Below are positions 25,526-37,920 of a stretch of DNA of 64,000 bases, in pieces (within the stretch, counting starts at the first letter, position 1; the number at the start of each line of letters is the position of its first letter). Position numbers and translations under genes: made by a program. The notes beneath the pieces are model-generated. The model had not been told where the DNA came from. It worked only from the letters and a program-made list of their open reading frames with translations, and ran no database searches. The DNA comes from Cyclospora cayetanensis (lineage: Eukaryota > Apicomplexa > Conoidasida > Eucoccidiorida > Eimeriidae). The DNA lies in NCBI RefSeq assembly GCF_002999335.1, contig NW_020312041.1, forward strand, positions 80,619 through 144,618. Direction: 5' to 3'.

Positions 25526-27369
25526 AAAGGAAAGGGAGAATATGAGAAGTAGGTTCTACTAGCCATCGCTGCATCGCAGTTTGGATGACGCAAACGGCTT
25601 ATTCAGGTTTATCAGGAAACCCATGAAGCAAGGCATATCCGAGATAAATCTAGTGCTATTGCTGGTGTTAGTGTCAACTTTTCAACCTCGCGGTCTTGCA
25701 ACGGTTAATGAATACTGGAGCGGAGCATGTTGATGAATGCTGGTGGTCGCACTAGCACTGCAGACGCGATGAGACAACAGGTTTTGAGCGCCAAGTGTGT
25801 AGGAGCCTGCTGGTGTGCACAGTCTGATTTTCATGTTGTGCAGGCCTGCTGAAAGAAGCTCGAAAATTTTTAAATGAAGTCAATAGCTTTCGCGCTCAAA
25901 AATCCACTTGAAGAGTCAATTGCGAGGCGCCTGCGATCAACCTCCTTTCCAACGCTTCCGAGGCCACTGGGTCCGTTGCTGCAAGCCTGCAAGTCATAAA
26001 GCCAATTTTTTTTTGCGCAAAAGCTATTCACTACCTCCAGGGAGAAGCTAAATTCATGAATAGAAAATACTTCAAGGCTGTTGCGCTGTACGGATTGTCT
26101 CTGCGCATTTTGGCGGACAGGGGACCTAAGATAACGGCTTTCCTGTTGGTCTAGTGGATGCCACCGGCACTTCAATCCCAAGTATACTAATACAAAATGA
26201 CTTTTGGCTATTCTTTCACTCTCCATCCTTCCCTGTTGTACAGCTCAGTTTCCTGCATAAGGTCGAGCATGAGGAACTAGCACGGAGGTACAGCAAAGTC
26301 TCGAAAAGTATTCTTCCCTAGAGTTAGTGTCCCTAAGCACAAGTCCTTTTAGAAGCTGAAGATGCAATTGAACAAAGCTCTGAGCACACGTTATTTAGGG
26401 GCTGGGGTCCCTGCGATTTCTTGAGCCTGCAGCACCCCTAATGCCGTAGATATTCGTGGTTCAAGTACATCTTCAAGTGCGAAGTAAGTTCCTGAAGGTG
26501 CAACTTTAGTATTAGCACACTACCGCGTTTGCCCTAAGAGTAAGTAGACGAAGGATACCAAAATAGGAGCTCTTTGGGCAACTGTGGATTCAAGCTCCCA
26601 CCACGCTTGAACACCGATACCCAATACATGCACGAGAAGAACATTGCAAGTCAAAGGCACGGCAGCATAAACAAATCGCTATGCGACTGCATATTGGTAT
26701 GCTGTATTTCGGGACAAAACGGAAGACCTCGCTACCGTCCCTCGCGGGTCGCCCGCCACTGGTTGAAAAGTGATTATACATTTCTGAATCAATGTAAAAT
26801 CAATAGCCATTCACTTCATTTATATTGAAGTAGCATGCACTAACGCTATTTCCGGATATTTGGTGGTCAGGTAGGACATGACTACTTGTTGTAGTGAAGA
26901 ACATGCATAACTCATCGTCCTTTGTGGCGAGACAATGCCTTTCACATAAAAACGGAGATATTTCTAGACAAATGCATCTCAAATTTTTCTCCCAGTATAC
27001 GCTCGGAAGCGAGTGCCTTGGCATTAATTACTCAACGGATTGAGAATGATCTTTGCATTTTCCTTTCTTAGTGACCCCCGCCAGCTGGCAGTCAGGTGAC
27101 CAACAGATTTTCCTATCCTTTCTCAGAAAAATGTTGCTAGCACATTCCACTTCAGGTTACGTTCACCACCCAGCATTCGCATCAATCACATAACCACTGA
27201 AAGTGGGTGTGGCTGGCTCTAGAAGCATGCATTAGTCCCTAGATGTTCTTTACACTTCTAATTAATTTTTTTTCGTGTGTTTTTGCTTGGCTGCATGAAG
27301 CCGGTAGACGGCACATTTGGGTCGCCTTTATCAATTTACACTATTCTGCTGTACTTGACTGTGTAGTAC
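25526..27369. other. No recognised gene
   Basis: This lies between the 3' ends of copies A (+) and B (-), which point toward each other. It would be expected to hold their LTRs, but I could not recognise a pair of direct repeats. A 118-codon minus-strand frame at 25870-26226 is not recognised. Confidence 0.35.
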
Positions 27370-29400
27370 CTCTGCGCTACCTGGACTTGTACCACATGAG
27401 TTGCTGAGCGTCCAATCAGCTGGCGAATGGCTTGAGTCATGGAAAGCGATCCTATAGGTTCAATCTCACCAAGAATGTGTTGCATAGTAGTATTCAGGGT
27501 TTCTACTTTATTTCGACCTAGAACGGGGTACGCCGTATGGAACTGCCTACTGCGCAGCTGTTTTTTACTCTGCTGCTAAAACGGAAGGGTACCATCCTGC
27601 TAAGGTGTGCGGTGGATGCATCCTACGTAGGCGGATTACGTGTCCAAGGCTGCAGAAGGACCTCCGGATCAAGGGCTTGCGGCAGAAGAGACAGTGCTAA
27701 GAAACAAAGCGCGCATCAAAGTCTGAAACTAGCGCACCTGGCAACCCATAATATGGTGCTGGACACCTCGCCAGCAGATCCAAGGCGCCGGAGGCGGGTG
27801 TATTGGTGTTGATGGGGACGAATTGTGTCGTCTCGCTGACGGTTTCCAAAATGATAATTGCGTAAGGCAATTTGGTAGTGTGAGCTTACCTGGTCCTGAT
27901 ATCGAATGACGATTGCTGCCGGCGTCTGGTAGCACTGTGCAGACATCGAAGTACGCTGGCGGGCTCTATGGCGGTACCTTTGACTGCCTCGTAACTTGTG
28001 AGATGTTGACAGGCACTCCCTGGCATCGCTCGGCATGCCAGGCTAGTAGAACTGTCTGGTAAAGGCATCGAAAAGTTTTCTTATACCAAGGTGCCTTGTT
28101 CTAGGATGGGTATATGTTTGATTAAAGACGAACTGGCGACAGATCTTGTCGGGGGGATGCAGATATGCAAGACCTTTGGATGCATATCGTAAGCAAGCTT
28201 CGGATTTTTAAAATCGACATTCAGAAGCGCCATTAACAAGCAGGGTACTGCAGTTTTCGAAGAATAGGCACTGGGCACTCATATGGAAGTTGAGCTATCT
28301 TACAACATTGGTCCTGGTTACTTCAGCTTCAATAAGTGCTGCAGCCCCGGTAGGCCATGTAAGCTGTAGCTGTTGCAAGCACATGTGCGACCTTCGACTT
28401 TTGTAAAAGGGCATCTGTGAGGGAATACAGCCTAGCAGCTTCTGAGCTTCCTTCAACAGTCTGCCAACTGCGTATCCTAATGTGCCGGTTTTCACATGAT
28501 AAAGTTTCTTCGGTTTAGAAGCCTCTACACTTGTGAAGTGGACAACATTATAGTTTACGCAGCTTCTTGCTTTTATCCTCTGAGACTAAGCTCGCTTTTG
28601 CGACCTCCATAAGAGAACTCGCCCTTTGGGCAAGGGCCTGACATAAACATGCAACAGCGGTTCACGGTAGCGAGGAGCTAAGTCACTCCGATGTTGTGAA
28701 TCTTTCTTAGATATATTTCGGTACTGTGGACATTCCACAAGCCTGAGGTCATCCTATCCGTTGCCATTTTGTATCCCATGTACTCATTAGAGGATGGGGC
28801 GGGGAGGCACTTATGATTTAGGGAGATATTTTGTAAGGCCCGGCAACTTCCAGCACGGTGTTCAAAAGCTTGACGTAAAAGATATCGCCAAGTTGTAGAG
28901 CGAAACGTTGCCGAAGTAAACAACTACACCTCTACTCGTGCAGAATAAGAAAAAGATGTTGTGATTGCTGTAAACGTGCTTGGAATTCCTCCCAGACCGG
29001 AGGTCACGACAGTAAATTCATATTGACGCCCCCAGGGGCAACTCGAGCTGCATTCCGGCGTAGGGCATAGCGGCTGCTGAAGCAGCGCCACGATACGTTT
29101 AAGCCTGGCAAACAACCTGCTGTCTGCTACGTCTCCCAAATGTTGAGCCTCTTGCCGTTGCCCTCTGGTGCGCAGCATCCACACTGGACCCTTGCCACCC
29201 AGAGCAAAGAATATACACATATAAGTATACTCCTTTACCAACTGTGCGAGCATCTGTACTATTATGGGGGAGCTATGATCTTCTTGTGTCTGTATACTCG
29301 TACATGCAGCGTCAAAGCTCGCATTTGACTTCCTCGTCGCCAACAGCTTCATGCTAGTCGGTTTCATTATTTGCTTTTGAGGGGTGTCAGGAAAGTGTGT
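27370..29400 (-). mobile_element. Decayed Ty3/gypsy pol, copy B
   Basis: Minus-strand remains of a retrotransposon polyprotein in canonical order. RT palm: QYEFTVVTSGLGGIPSTF at about 29028-28965 (compare 'YEF.VMPFGL.NAPATF'), and EYMGYKMATDRMTSGLW near 28790 ('EYLGH.ISADGI'). RNase H: GYAVGRLLKEAQ near 28480. Integrase zinc-binding domain: FDAFTRQFY, stop, PGM at about 28110-27940 ('FYWPGM', with the Trp codon now a stop). Integrase C-terminal linker: FEPIGSLSMTQAIRQLI near 27470-27390. Frames change repeatedly between motifs. Its probable Gag lies at 34420-32530, separated by unrelated DNA. It is the same family as copy C; the two can be aligned along most of their length. Confidence 0.75.
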
Positions 29401-30969
29401 CACCTCCTTGTTATTGGCTTATTCCAAATCAACGTTCTCGAGATCTTGCTTTGAGCCGTCAGTTCCCTGCTTGTAGTGTTTTACGCTTTATGTGCGTGCT
29501 TGTTGTCTTCCTTGTTCTAATAGGATTTCTTCTCTTTCACGGATAGTTTAGTAGTTTGTCTAGCAAGTCGTTGCCCTAGGCTAACACTAGATTCTCGCTC
29601 TCAGCAGCGTTATTGGCAGTTCAAGGCGGCCAATATGCAGAAACAACAATGGAGCTAAGACCTGTCCAGGCCCATAACCTAGCACGGCCCTTTATATATA
29701 AGCAAGCCTAGTGCGGAATCGTTAGCGTCGTGGTTTGTCAAAAGGATTACGCGTGATGAAAATGGGTGCGGTGGGAAATCTTGCTCAAGATTTTGTTAGA
29801 ATTGCATGCTAGTTCGCCATAGCTATGCTCACCAAGGTGAATGCGCCCACCTGGTGCATGATTGGGGAACCAGCAGATAGTAACGAGTTACTGTACAATC
29901 AGCTGCTTGGGCCTAGAGAAGCACGGGCGTCCACTAAACCAATGCAGAAGGCATTTCTGCGCAGAGCAAATTAGTCCTCCGCCAAAAAATGCACCAAGGT
30001 CATCGCCACGGCCAAATAGCCTTTTATTGTTGATTTTGCATATAATCAACTTCTTATTAAAGCGTAGGGTTGTTTCTTGCACCAAATATTGTTATTGGTG
30101 TTGGGGTCTGGCTTACTGGCGTGCGCTAGCCGGTTGGCCTACGGAGTGTGAAGAGTGAGAATAAGTACCGAGGGATCCTTAAATAGTGTTCACACTGATC
30201 TCCATAGCAGCGAGAAAATGAGTTTTGTGGTATTTACTTGCCACGGGCTTCCGCAAGGCCTGGCGCAAGTTTTTATTAATTTAGGGAGCTCAACACGCCC
30301 GCAAGTTGACCGCTTTATATACTCTGGCTACGTTTTGGTGTTTAAGCGGCTCAAAAAACAGCAAGCAAACAATTAGGAACCTTTATTTACAATATGATCT
30401 GCCTCTTGGTCGCCCAGCCTGTGCGTCAATGTAGCTGGAAATCACGGATGCTGACTGACGCATGGCTGCGCTGCGCCAGTTGGGAGTGTAGCCGAGCCTA
30501 GTACAGCCTGTTGATAAGCCCAAGGTTCTATCAGGGTGCAAATATTGCTTTGAGGTCACCTTTCCTATAATGTTTTGTGGACCACTAGAATAACGTACCT
30601 TTTAATAGTCACCGGAAAAAGCACCGATCAGCGAGAAATGCGTAAGGCTCTCTTGAAGGGCTGGTTGACCATAGTTACTAGACTCCTTTTTTCACTGTGG
30701 CTGCGTTTTGACTCCAAACCTCAGCAGCAAGCACGGTCTACGGGTGGGCACCTGCAGAGGGGGCCGATTCCTACAGCAAAAGAATAATCAGATGTATTTG
30801 TAGCCTTGAATATTAACAGAGCGCCACCAACTAGCACAGCCTGAAAATGGCATCTACGAAATAGGCGGCGGGCCGCGGGTGTGTGTAGGGCACATCTGCG
30901 AAGCCAAAGCTTTAAAGCCACTTCTGCTAGCGTCACATTCACTGAAGGGGATAGCAGGTGTAAACGCCA
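29401..30969. other. Interrupting or unresolved DNA
   Basis: In copy C the stretch between Gag and RT holds the protease, but I could not recognise a protease here. Bases 29650-29700 resemble 36030-36085 (shared blocks CCCATAA.CTAGCA.GGCCC and AAGCCTAG-like), suggesting a short dispersed repeat. No gene is seen. Confidence 0.35.
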
Positions 30970-31082
30970 AGTCCAGACACCAGGAGGGAATCGAACATAG
31001 AACGCTGACCCAGTTTCGTTGAGCCCAACATCCGGGAGGGGGCTCACTATTAATCTACCCAACGGGCTGCGCCAGACCAGGC
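30970..31082 (-). repeat. tRNA-like segment with A- and B-box-like motifs
   Basis: Read on the minus strand, the segment begins with TGGCGCAGCCCGTTGGG, which fits a Pol III A box/D arm, and ends with GTTCGATTCCC, which fits a B box/T loop. Between them GAGCCC and GGGCTC can pair. The boxes are farther apart than in a simple tRNA, the T stem does not pair properly, and no acceptor stem forms. It may be a decayed tRNA with an intron or long variable arm, or the head of a tRNA-derived SINE. The 137-codon minus frame across it is probably not a protein. Confidence 0.35.
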
Positions 31083-31469
31083 AGCAATACCGACAGCAGA
31101 AGGCCTTCGATCTTAGGGCTCGCAGCTTGGGCATCTGGCGTCCGGGCGTTGCTCATGCCAACGCGCAACAGTCTGCTAGATGAACCGTTAGAGGCCCAAA
31201 TCTTGAAGGTGGGGGTGCAATTTCTGAAGGCATTGATTCAGGCTTGAGGACACATACCCCTTTTGGCTTTTGTTTCAAATTAAGGAGGCAACAGTAATCT
31301 GTGCTCCTGCCCTCCACGTGTGCTCTCCAGTGCATCGACGGGGTGGTTCAAGCATGCGGATCAAGGCTATGAAGCACTGAATCTTAAAAAAGCCAATCCA
31401 CTCTATGAGATTTTTGACCGACAAAAAGTTTGAATATCTTCACAGAAGAAATAGGCGAGCCCTACAGCT

Positions 31470-32370
31470 AGTGCTAGGGATGTGGGAAGACTTTTGAAGT
31501 CCTTTAACCCCCAGGCTCGTGCGAGAATTAGCTTTCAGCAGGCGGCTGACGAAGATTGAGTACAAAAAGGGGTCTAAGGAAGCGACCAAAAAGTTTGTAG
31601 GTGTGTTTGTTGGAGAGGAAAAAGTTGCTTCGAGTATCATACGGGAAGCGTGATCGGAACAACTGTGCGAGCATTTCCCTCTGGGGCTAGTAGAACATGA
31701 CTTTGATTCGTGGGCTGAGATACAAGAACCTATTTAAAGCAAACGGATTGGCAATAAAGCAGGATGTGGAGATTGGGATGCGATACAAGGAAACAATTTA
31801 AGGAGAGAAGATGATGGTGAGCCAGAACCAACCAGACAGGGCTGCTAGTACAAGGTATCGAAGGCCGAACGCTTTACAAGGGGACTGACGGGGGAATGTT
31901 TGAGGCTAGGTGCAGCTACGAGAGTGACTGCAGGACCAAAGACTCACCAGAAGGTCTACTGAAGCGCTGGTCCACGGATAAAGCGGTCTGCAAACAGCCC
32001 TCGGCACGAACAGCCAGGCCAGGTGCTTAACGTGCAAGGCCCTCCGAAATCGATCCTGGGTGAGCTTGACCGCTAACTTGTTGAGAAAGAAAAAAGGCTA
32101 ACAATGCGATGGATGCGTGGAATTGGAGCAATGGGTAACGCGAAGACCATCGGTCGCAGCAGAAGGGGGAACTCATTTCGGGAGTGAGAATCTATCTTAC
32201 AAGACAAAGGCAAGGAAATACAAGGCCTTGGCTGCTCCGTGGAAGACTGTCTATGCCAACAGGAAGCTCAAAGGAAGAGGTAATTGGCAAGCCTGAAGAT
32301 ACACACAGAACCAAACTAAAACTGCCCCCTGAGTTCGTCGATAGAAAAGAGTATAGACTACTCTACTAGT
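31470..32370 (+). pseudogene. Possible Gag-like relic, opposite strand to copy B/D
   Basis: Plus-strand readings look protein-like: LTPRLVRELAFSRRLTKIEY and KKGSKEATKKFVGVFVGEEK in one frame, then KAERFTRGLTGECLRL near 31860-31910. The order recalls Ty3/gypsy capsid sequences ('RL..IE..KGS', 'K..RF.RGL..E'). A third open frame runs 32184-32369 without a recognised motif. It lies between Gag copy D and pol copy B but in the opposite orientation, so it would be a separate insertion that split that element. Stops interrupt it and no zinc knuckle is clear, so the identification is tentative. Confidence 0.3.
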
Positions 32371-32529
32371 TGAAACAAAACAACAGATCAGCGCCAAGAC
32401 AAGCAAGTAAGCTGTATAAGCGACGAGTTCTTGGGGCAGTTCGACTGTTATTCTGCTTGTGCCGCTTGAGTGACTGATGATTGTGCTAAAGCCAGGGGTG
32501 TCTTGGAGACTCGGCTGTTGCTATGCTTG

Positions 32530-34420
32530 TGGAATGACTTGCTCAGTGCTAAGGAGGCTCCCAAATTACCTATTGAAGCTAGGGCATTTTCGCAGCCTTG
32601 GGTGTTGCTGTGCATGCAAGGTAACTTACTCGGTGCTTCAGAGACTACCTAGCTAGCAGCCTCACTGAGTCAGGGTTTCAGAAATCTTTGCTTGTGTAGG
32701 GTAGGTCATCCTGAAGACGCCTAGAACTTCCGTTTTTGTGGCCTTTCCCTGTGTGCTCGGCCTTCATGCCCAAACGCGCGCTCTCCTTCTGCTGTGGCTA
32801 ATGGACCGACAATGCACATTGCTCCAGCTTCTCAGGTCTACGACATCGACAACTGTACTTGTTTGTCAAGAAGTTAGCACAAAAGCACTCCCGGGGTCAG
32901 CGTCCGATGTCACTGCATGCGAAGCATCTGCATCAACGTTTGGTGTCCAATGCTACTCCTCAGTTCCTCCCTTCTTGGTCCAGCTTTTTATGGGAACCTT
33001 CTGCTCGATATTTAGTCTTGCAACGGCTCTCTTAGACGCAATAAGCCTCAAGCCGTTGCCGGTTAAACTCCTTGTAGTATGCTCGACCTTCAGGACTTGG
33101 CATTGCCCGAAATCGTTCCCTCGTGCCTCATACCAGATCGCACCTCGTGTTACAAGTTCATTTCGCTCAACTATGGAAGGTTTTATGAATTAGATGCACG
33201 AGTTAAAGTCCTCTCGTACTACAGCCTCTTCCTTAGCATAAGGGTAGCTCAATAGGAACAATTAAGCCAGCATTTATTCAGGGCTTGTCCTCTCTAGCAG
33301 GACACTCGCGAGCTTCTTGGCCACTTTCTTGAAGTCCTCTGCATACTCTACCTTCTTAACCTTCCCATCAGTAGCTATAAGTGGCTCCATCCTAAGGCAC
33401 TCTAGGATAGAGTGATGCAGGCCTTCCCGCTTGCCTAGCACTAGATCTGTAGCTCGCCTGCATGTCGTGTGAAAGGCTGTCAGTGTTGTGTATATCAGAA
33501 GCCTCAGAGCACTGCTTTTTTATAAGACCCAGTGCGTGGTAGTACTGATCCACCTGCATCAGACACTCCGTCGAATTACACCAGAGGACAAGTGGAGGGA
33601 TACAGCACGGATTGCTGCCGCCCACCCAAATAGGAACGGATGTAAACGAGTCTGAGATGCGAGTTAAAATCGCCCCCTTAAGTTTTCGGAGCCAGCCTTG
33701 CATCTTCGCAATTTGTCCCTTCACCTTGTCGTCTAGTGGGTAGTTGCGCTTCGGTATGCGTATTATTCGGACGCCAGATGCCCTAAGTTGTGAGCCCATG
33801 GTTGAAAGCCTTCTGCTATTGGGGTTGCTGTTGAGCCACACCGAGTGCGTTGGGAGGATCTATTAACGAGTTTCCTAACATTTCTTGACCTCAGAAAAGC
33901 ATTTACGACGTCTCACACTAGATTGTCACCTGGTATGTGAACATGGCGTCGACTCCTATTATTTTCTTCTGTGCTTGCTCTGCTAGCTGAAGTGGCCGTT
34001 AAGTTGAAGCCTACCTGCTCTGCCCTAAGCGCCCTCCGCCATCTTGGTAGCGGCCGGATGCGCAGTGCCATATGCCACTGCTGGCGTTTAGTCTATAGCT
34101 TCACCAGGTTGATGGCACATGAAGTTAGCAACTTGTTAATATGCAGGAAACAGCCCTAGGCTGGTGTCCAGATGCGATTTGCTGTCGGCTGCGTTTGAGG
34201 TCTATCCGTGGCCACAGTCAAAAACGGCTCTTTTACTGTCACATTTTGCAATGGTGAAAAAAAAAGTCATTTGATCAAATAATCAATCAGATGTTTTAAA
34301 ACCGCCTGCAATTTACTCGCTCGTTGCCGTTTCCTCAGGCGCCCCGCATACATACACTGAGATCACCAGAGCTATCGTGGTCATCCACCGTAAACATGAG
34401 CACTTTTCTTAATGTATAGT
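32530..34420 (-). pseudogene. Ty3/gypsy Gag relic, copy D
   Basis: The segment aligns at DNA level with 54755-56420 along most of its length, in the same orientation, with many substitutions and small gaps. Its best frame (33841-33392, minus) reads LTRISDSFTSVPIWVGGSNP, then CCIPPLVLW, then QVDQYYHALGLI. Copy E shows the matching ISGFLVSVAIW and RGNPCCKPSPMFSGA. The pair recalls the Gag capsid start of Ty3/gypsy elements ('P.F.G..P..WL...EQYF.AL'). Gag forms the virus-like particle. Relative to pol copy B it lies 5' on the same strand, as expected for one element, but about 1.3 kb farther away than in copy C. No complete frame remains. Confidence 0.55.
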
Positions 34421-36983
34421 AATTCATAAAACTTAAGGGTCCAAAGAACCACAAAGATCTTCAGAATCTCAGTCGGTACCACCAAGAGCCTGAATCCCTT
34501 TCCAAACACAACATCTGAGTACCACCAAAAATAGACCTTTAGCAGATGAGATGCCCTAATGAAGACGCTACAGCTGCTAGTCTGTTGCCCAGGCTGAAGC
34601 CTCTTTTTACGATGGGATAGAGTGCACCCTCCCCGGACCAGTCGCTGCAGCCGTACAGGCCACCGTTACAATCGTTTATCCCGTTTACCGATTTCTTGGA
34701 ATCTTTTGCTTTTAGTTGTTGAAGTGCTTGTCATGCCGAGTCACTTCGGGTCCGGCTCCATATCCTGATTCCTAAGCTTTTGAGCCGTCCTTTTTCGTGC
34801 CCCATGTACACTAATCTGAAGGCCAGCACGCTTCTGAAACCCTCAATTTACTCCTTGCTTGTCCCCACAATATACCAGGTAGGCGCAAACCAAGTAACGC
34901 CGTACAATGTGTCACTCAAGCGCTTCACAGCCTGCAACCCAAATGAATAGCGTAGGCCTCGTAGCGCCGCTGGCAGCCTGACGCTTTACAAATACGCGAG
35001 GCTTGATAGGTGTTTTTCTCCACAGGGCATGACGTATTCAGCCTCTCATGCATTATCTCCATCACTGCCTAGGATCTTAAGCTGCATCTGTAAAAAAATG
35101 TTTACAGTCATATTCTATACAAACATAAAAAACTAGTATCATGTTTTTTTAAAGTAACTGTTACCACAATCGACTATTGTAAGCAGAATTTAACATTCAT
35201 TGTATTATTCGACTAAGCCTTGGCATTCTTTTTCAAGCAAGCTTGTTGCTGAGACTCACTACTCCAACGCCGTACAGGGGTTCCCTTCTGCGGTAGTAAC
35301 ACAGAGCGAAGGGCGAGACGAGAGCCGCTAGCTGCACAGCTTACACGTAAACTAGGATTGTAGCGGAAATCCTCTGCAGTGCTAGCCCTCTCACCGCCAG
35401 CTGGAGTACTCGGAGAAAACGACGAAGAACGGCTATTGAACGGGGTGCTGAAAAAATTTCAAGGCCTTGGATCTGGTAAGAAAGTAAGGCGGCAATTTGA
35501 AGCTGCACGCACTCTCAAATTGTCCTTCCGACTCCCTGTTGGCGTGTGCCTCATTACTTCCAACGTTCAATGATGCAGCTCTTTCCCTTCTGTATGAAGG
35601 GATCGCGCATTCTAATCAACTTTGGCCTACAGAGTGACACACACGCTCTTCGCTGGTAGCAGCCAATTAGGTGGCCCCTTTCATTCGAATTCTTTCAGGT
35701 GCATCCGCCCCTCATCCAGAGGAGACCCACGAGCGATGGTTTTTTGGAGGGGCTTGTGGCGTGTTATCGTATGCAGCCTGCCAATGACATCTCTTGCTAT
35801 AATGTTGTCTTACATACCCATTTTAGCCACCCTTGATATCTTGCTTTACTAGGAAGCCTGAAACGCGTGATTATGCGAGGACCTTTGTCCACAGATGGCC
35901 TGATGGTCGCTTTCCGTGCCTTTCCTGCACGTCATCTGCAAGAAGAGCAAGAACTGTAGTCAGGTGAGACTACTCGTGCACCTCCTGCTGCCTTCATTTT
36001 CGAAGGTGCGCTCTAGGCGTTTCACGCTGTAGAGCTACGGGCTCTGCAGACCCATAATCTAGCAAGGCCCTTGTTCCGTAACAAAGGCTAGGGCAGATGC
36101 ATGATCATCTTAATCCTAGGCAAATAATGATAGCACGTGGCTAGAGTGCCTGCGGGACATTTTGTTTGAATGGCGACATTGCCCCGTAGTCAAGTTAACA
36201 AGGAGATATAGTGATATAGTGTTACTGTGTGCAGGGTTAAAGAATGGGCATATCGAAAAGGCTTCACTTAGACTACTTGCTTGTTGCTGAGACGGCAGCA
36301 AAATCTACTGGGCAAAGGGAGTAGTCAAATTCTGAGAGCTCCAACTTGCCTTCCACACAAATGTGCCCGCAAAAAAGCTTCGATGCTCAAACGGTCTTTA
36401 GGTACGAATGATGTTTCGTGGATTGTTTCCTTGAAACACTCAATTGCTTATAAAAACAAGATATTCACTGGTGCTGGGTTGTGACTTGCAGACTTGCAGC
36501 AGTTAGTCCAGTGAGCGTGAGGGCGCGGGAACGAGAATCAATCCCACGGTTGCCTCTATTAACTACTTACACTGATTTCCAATACAGGCTCTGCACAGGC
36601 TATTGGGAAGCTTAAACAAAGTGAGCACTGACTCTTGTGTCTGTAGCGCGCACATTCGCCAGGATCGAAGATTCTTGCTCGCTCGTTGCATTGATCCATC
36701 TGAGCTTCCGTGGGGAATTATTCACTCTAGACCCGCGTTTACTTCATTGAAGTTATTGAGTGTTTCTAAAACAAACCGCCTACCCCTGCCGACGCCCCAA
36801 ACTTCCTCACCACGCACGTTCTCATCTAATTGCACCTTGCATTTCAGAGCACACATAACGTTAAGCCCTCCGGTATTTCAATGCCCACTGCAAGCGGGAC
36901 GATAAAAGCGTTCCCGCCCTGCGTTCACTTTCCAGAGAGTTTTAAAAGCGCAGCAGCAAAAAGCGCTTGCGCTTCAGAAGCCC
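34421..36983. other. No recognised gene
   Basis: Bases 34525-34556 resemble 48985-49020 (both contain CACCAAAAA followed by a CC(T/C)TT(A/G)GCAGA block), a short dispersed repeat. A plus frame at 35379-35573 is basic and protein-like but not recognised. Nothing else is supported. Confidence 0.35.
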
Positions 36984-37345
36984 TTATAACGAAATCGATG
37001 GGAAGCGATGCACACCCACTAGCCCACGACGAGCAAGGGGACAAACCACCATGGCCATGGCGGCGCGATGGTTAGCTGCCGTCGTAGCGCTGAGATGTGC
37101 AAGTCTCCTGTAAAAAAAGGGAGGGCCAGTAGATGTGTACAGGGAATCAGGATACACACTAGTTTTAAAGCTCCTCTGCGCCTCCTGGAGCAGTCTCTGC
37201 ATGCAAATGCAGCCGGTGCATATAGCATAGTGAGGTTTAATTCCTTAAAAGAGGCATGAGGAAATACGTAGGCACCATACATGGGACCGCTTGATCATAG
37301 ATCTCAAATATTGGGGTAGCACTTATAATTCGCAAGTTTCGCGCG
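36984..37345 (-). pseudogene. Ty3/gypsy RNase H relic, copy 2
   Basis: Minus-strand reading begins with SATPIFEIYDQAVPCMV (compare 'SAPVLAIYDP..P..V.TDAS'), the entry to Ty3/gypsy RNase H. After a frame change it continues CRDCSRRRRGALKLVCILI and THLLALPFFTG, matching 'ERNYSTTEREALAVVWAL' and 'HYLYGRKFTV.TDH' almost column by column. DNA similarity to 156-500 and 61080-61345 is clear. The active-site Asp and the TDH motif are lost. An RT thumb-like fragment lies 5' of it on the same strand at 37780-37920, so both may come from one element with extra DNA between. Confidence 0.6.
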
Positions 37346-37779
37346 TTACCCATAAACGAATGCAGCTATTTTAGGCAGAGCATGCGCTGGAGAAAGGCAT
37401 GACAAAGGAACATGGAAATATGCCTTCGAAGCTCAAAATTCCACAATCCACCATTTCTGCGCTTCCCATAAATGCGTCGCCTTCGCACTGCTCACTTGCC
37501 TGTGCAGCAAAGTTCGTGAATGGCACAAAGAGTTCTGAAACTTTTCTTGGACGCCAATGTTTACAGTACTGTGGCACCTATGACTTTTACAAAAATTGTC
37601 AGCTAGAAAGATCATTGATTAGTGAGGGGATGACAGATAATCTTAGGCTCTTTGCGGCAAAACCCTCTGGCTAGTCACCTGCTTGTGCACCTCGTGAGGC
37701 CTGCCGATCCACCAAGCCCAAGTCTCGAGGCTCGAGACACACAGTTGCCGTTGCATATAAATATGTAATTATCTCCGTT
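37346..37779. other. Unresolved DNA between two pol fragments
   Basis: This would hold the end of RT and the RNase H entry of one element if 36984-37920 is a single copy. It is longer than the family spacing and no motif is recognised. Confidence 0.3.
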
Positions 37780-37920
37780 GAGCTTTGCGCATATAGCAGC
37801 GTACAACAGCCAAAGGTTTCTCCAGTTCTCCACTGGCTGAGGTGGGTGCTGACCCCGGATCGCCAAACGCAGGCTCGGATCGGAGAGGGGCTCATCAGTG
37901 TATACTTGGAATGCGGGAGC
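37780..37920 (-). pseudogene. Ty3/gypsy RT thumb-like fragment
   Basis: A minus frame reads TDEPLSDPSLRLAIRGQHPP followed by QPVENWRNLWLLYAAI. This fits the RT connection/thumb pattern 'SADGLSPDPSKVEAIR.WP.P..V..LR.FLGL..YYR'. The spacing from the 'DP' motif to the 'LR.FLGL' motif is right. Orientation agrees with the RNase H relic downstream on the minus strand. It is short and lacks the palm motifs, so confidence is moderate. Confidence 0.4.

Noticed and set aside
30721..31134. 137-codon minus-strand frame as a protein
   Set aside because: It crosses the tRNA-like segment and has no recognised motif; translation of a Pol III-like sequence explains the middle part.
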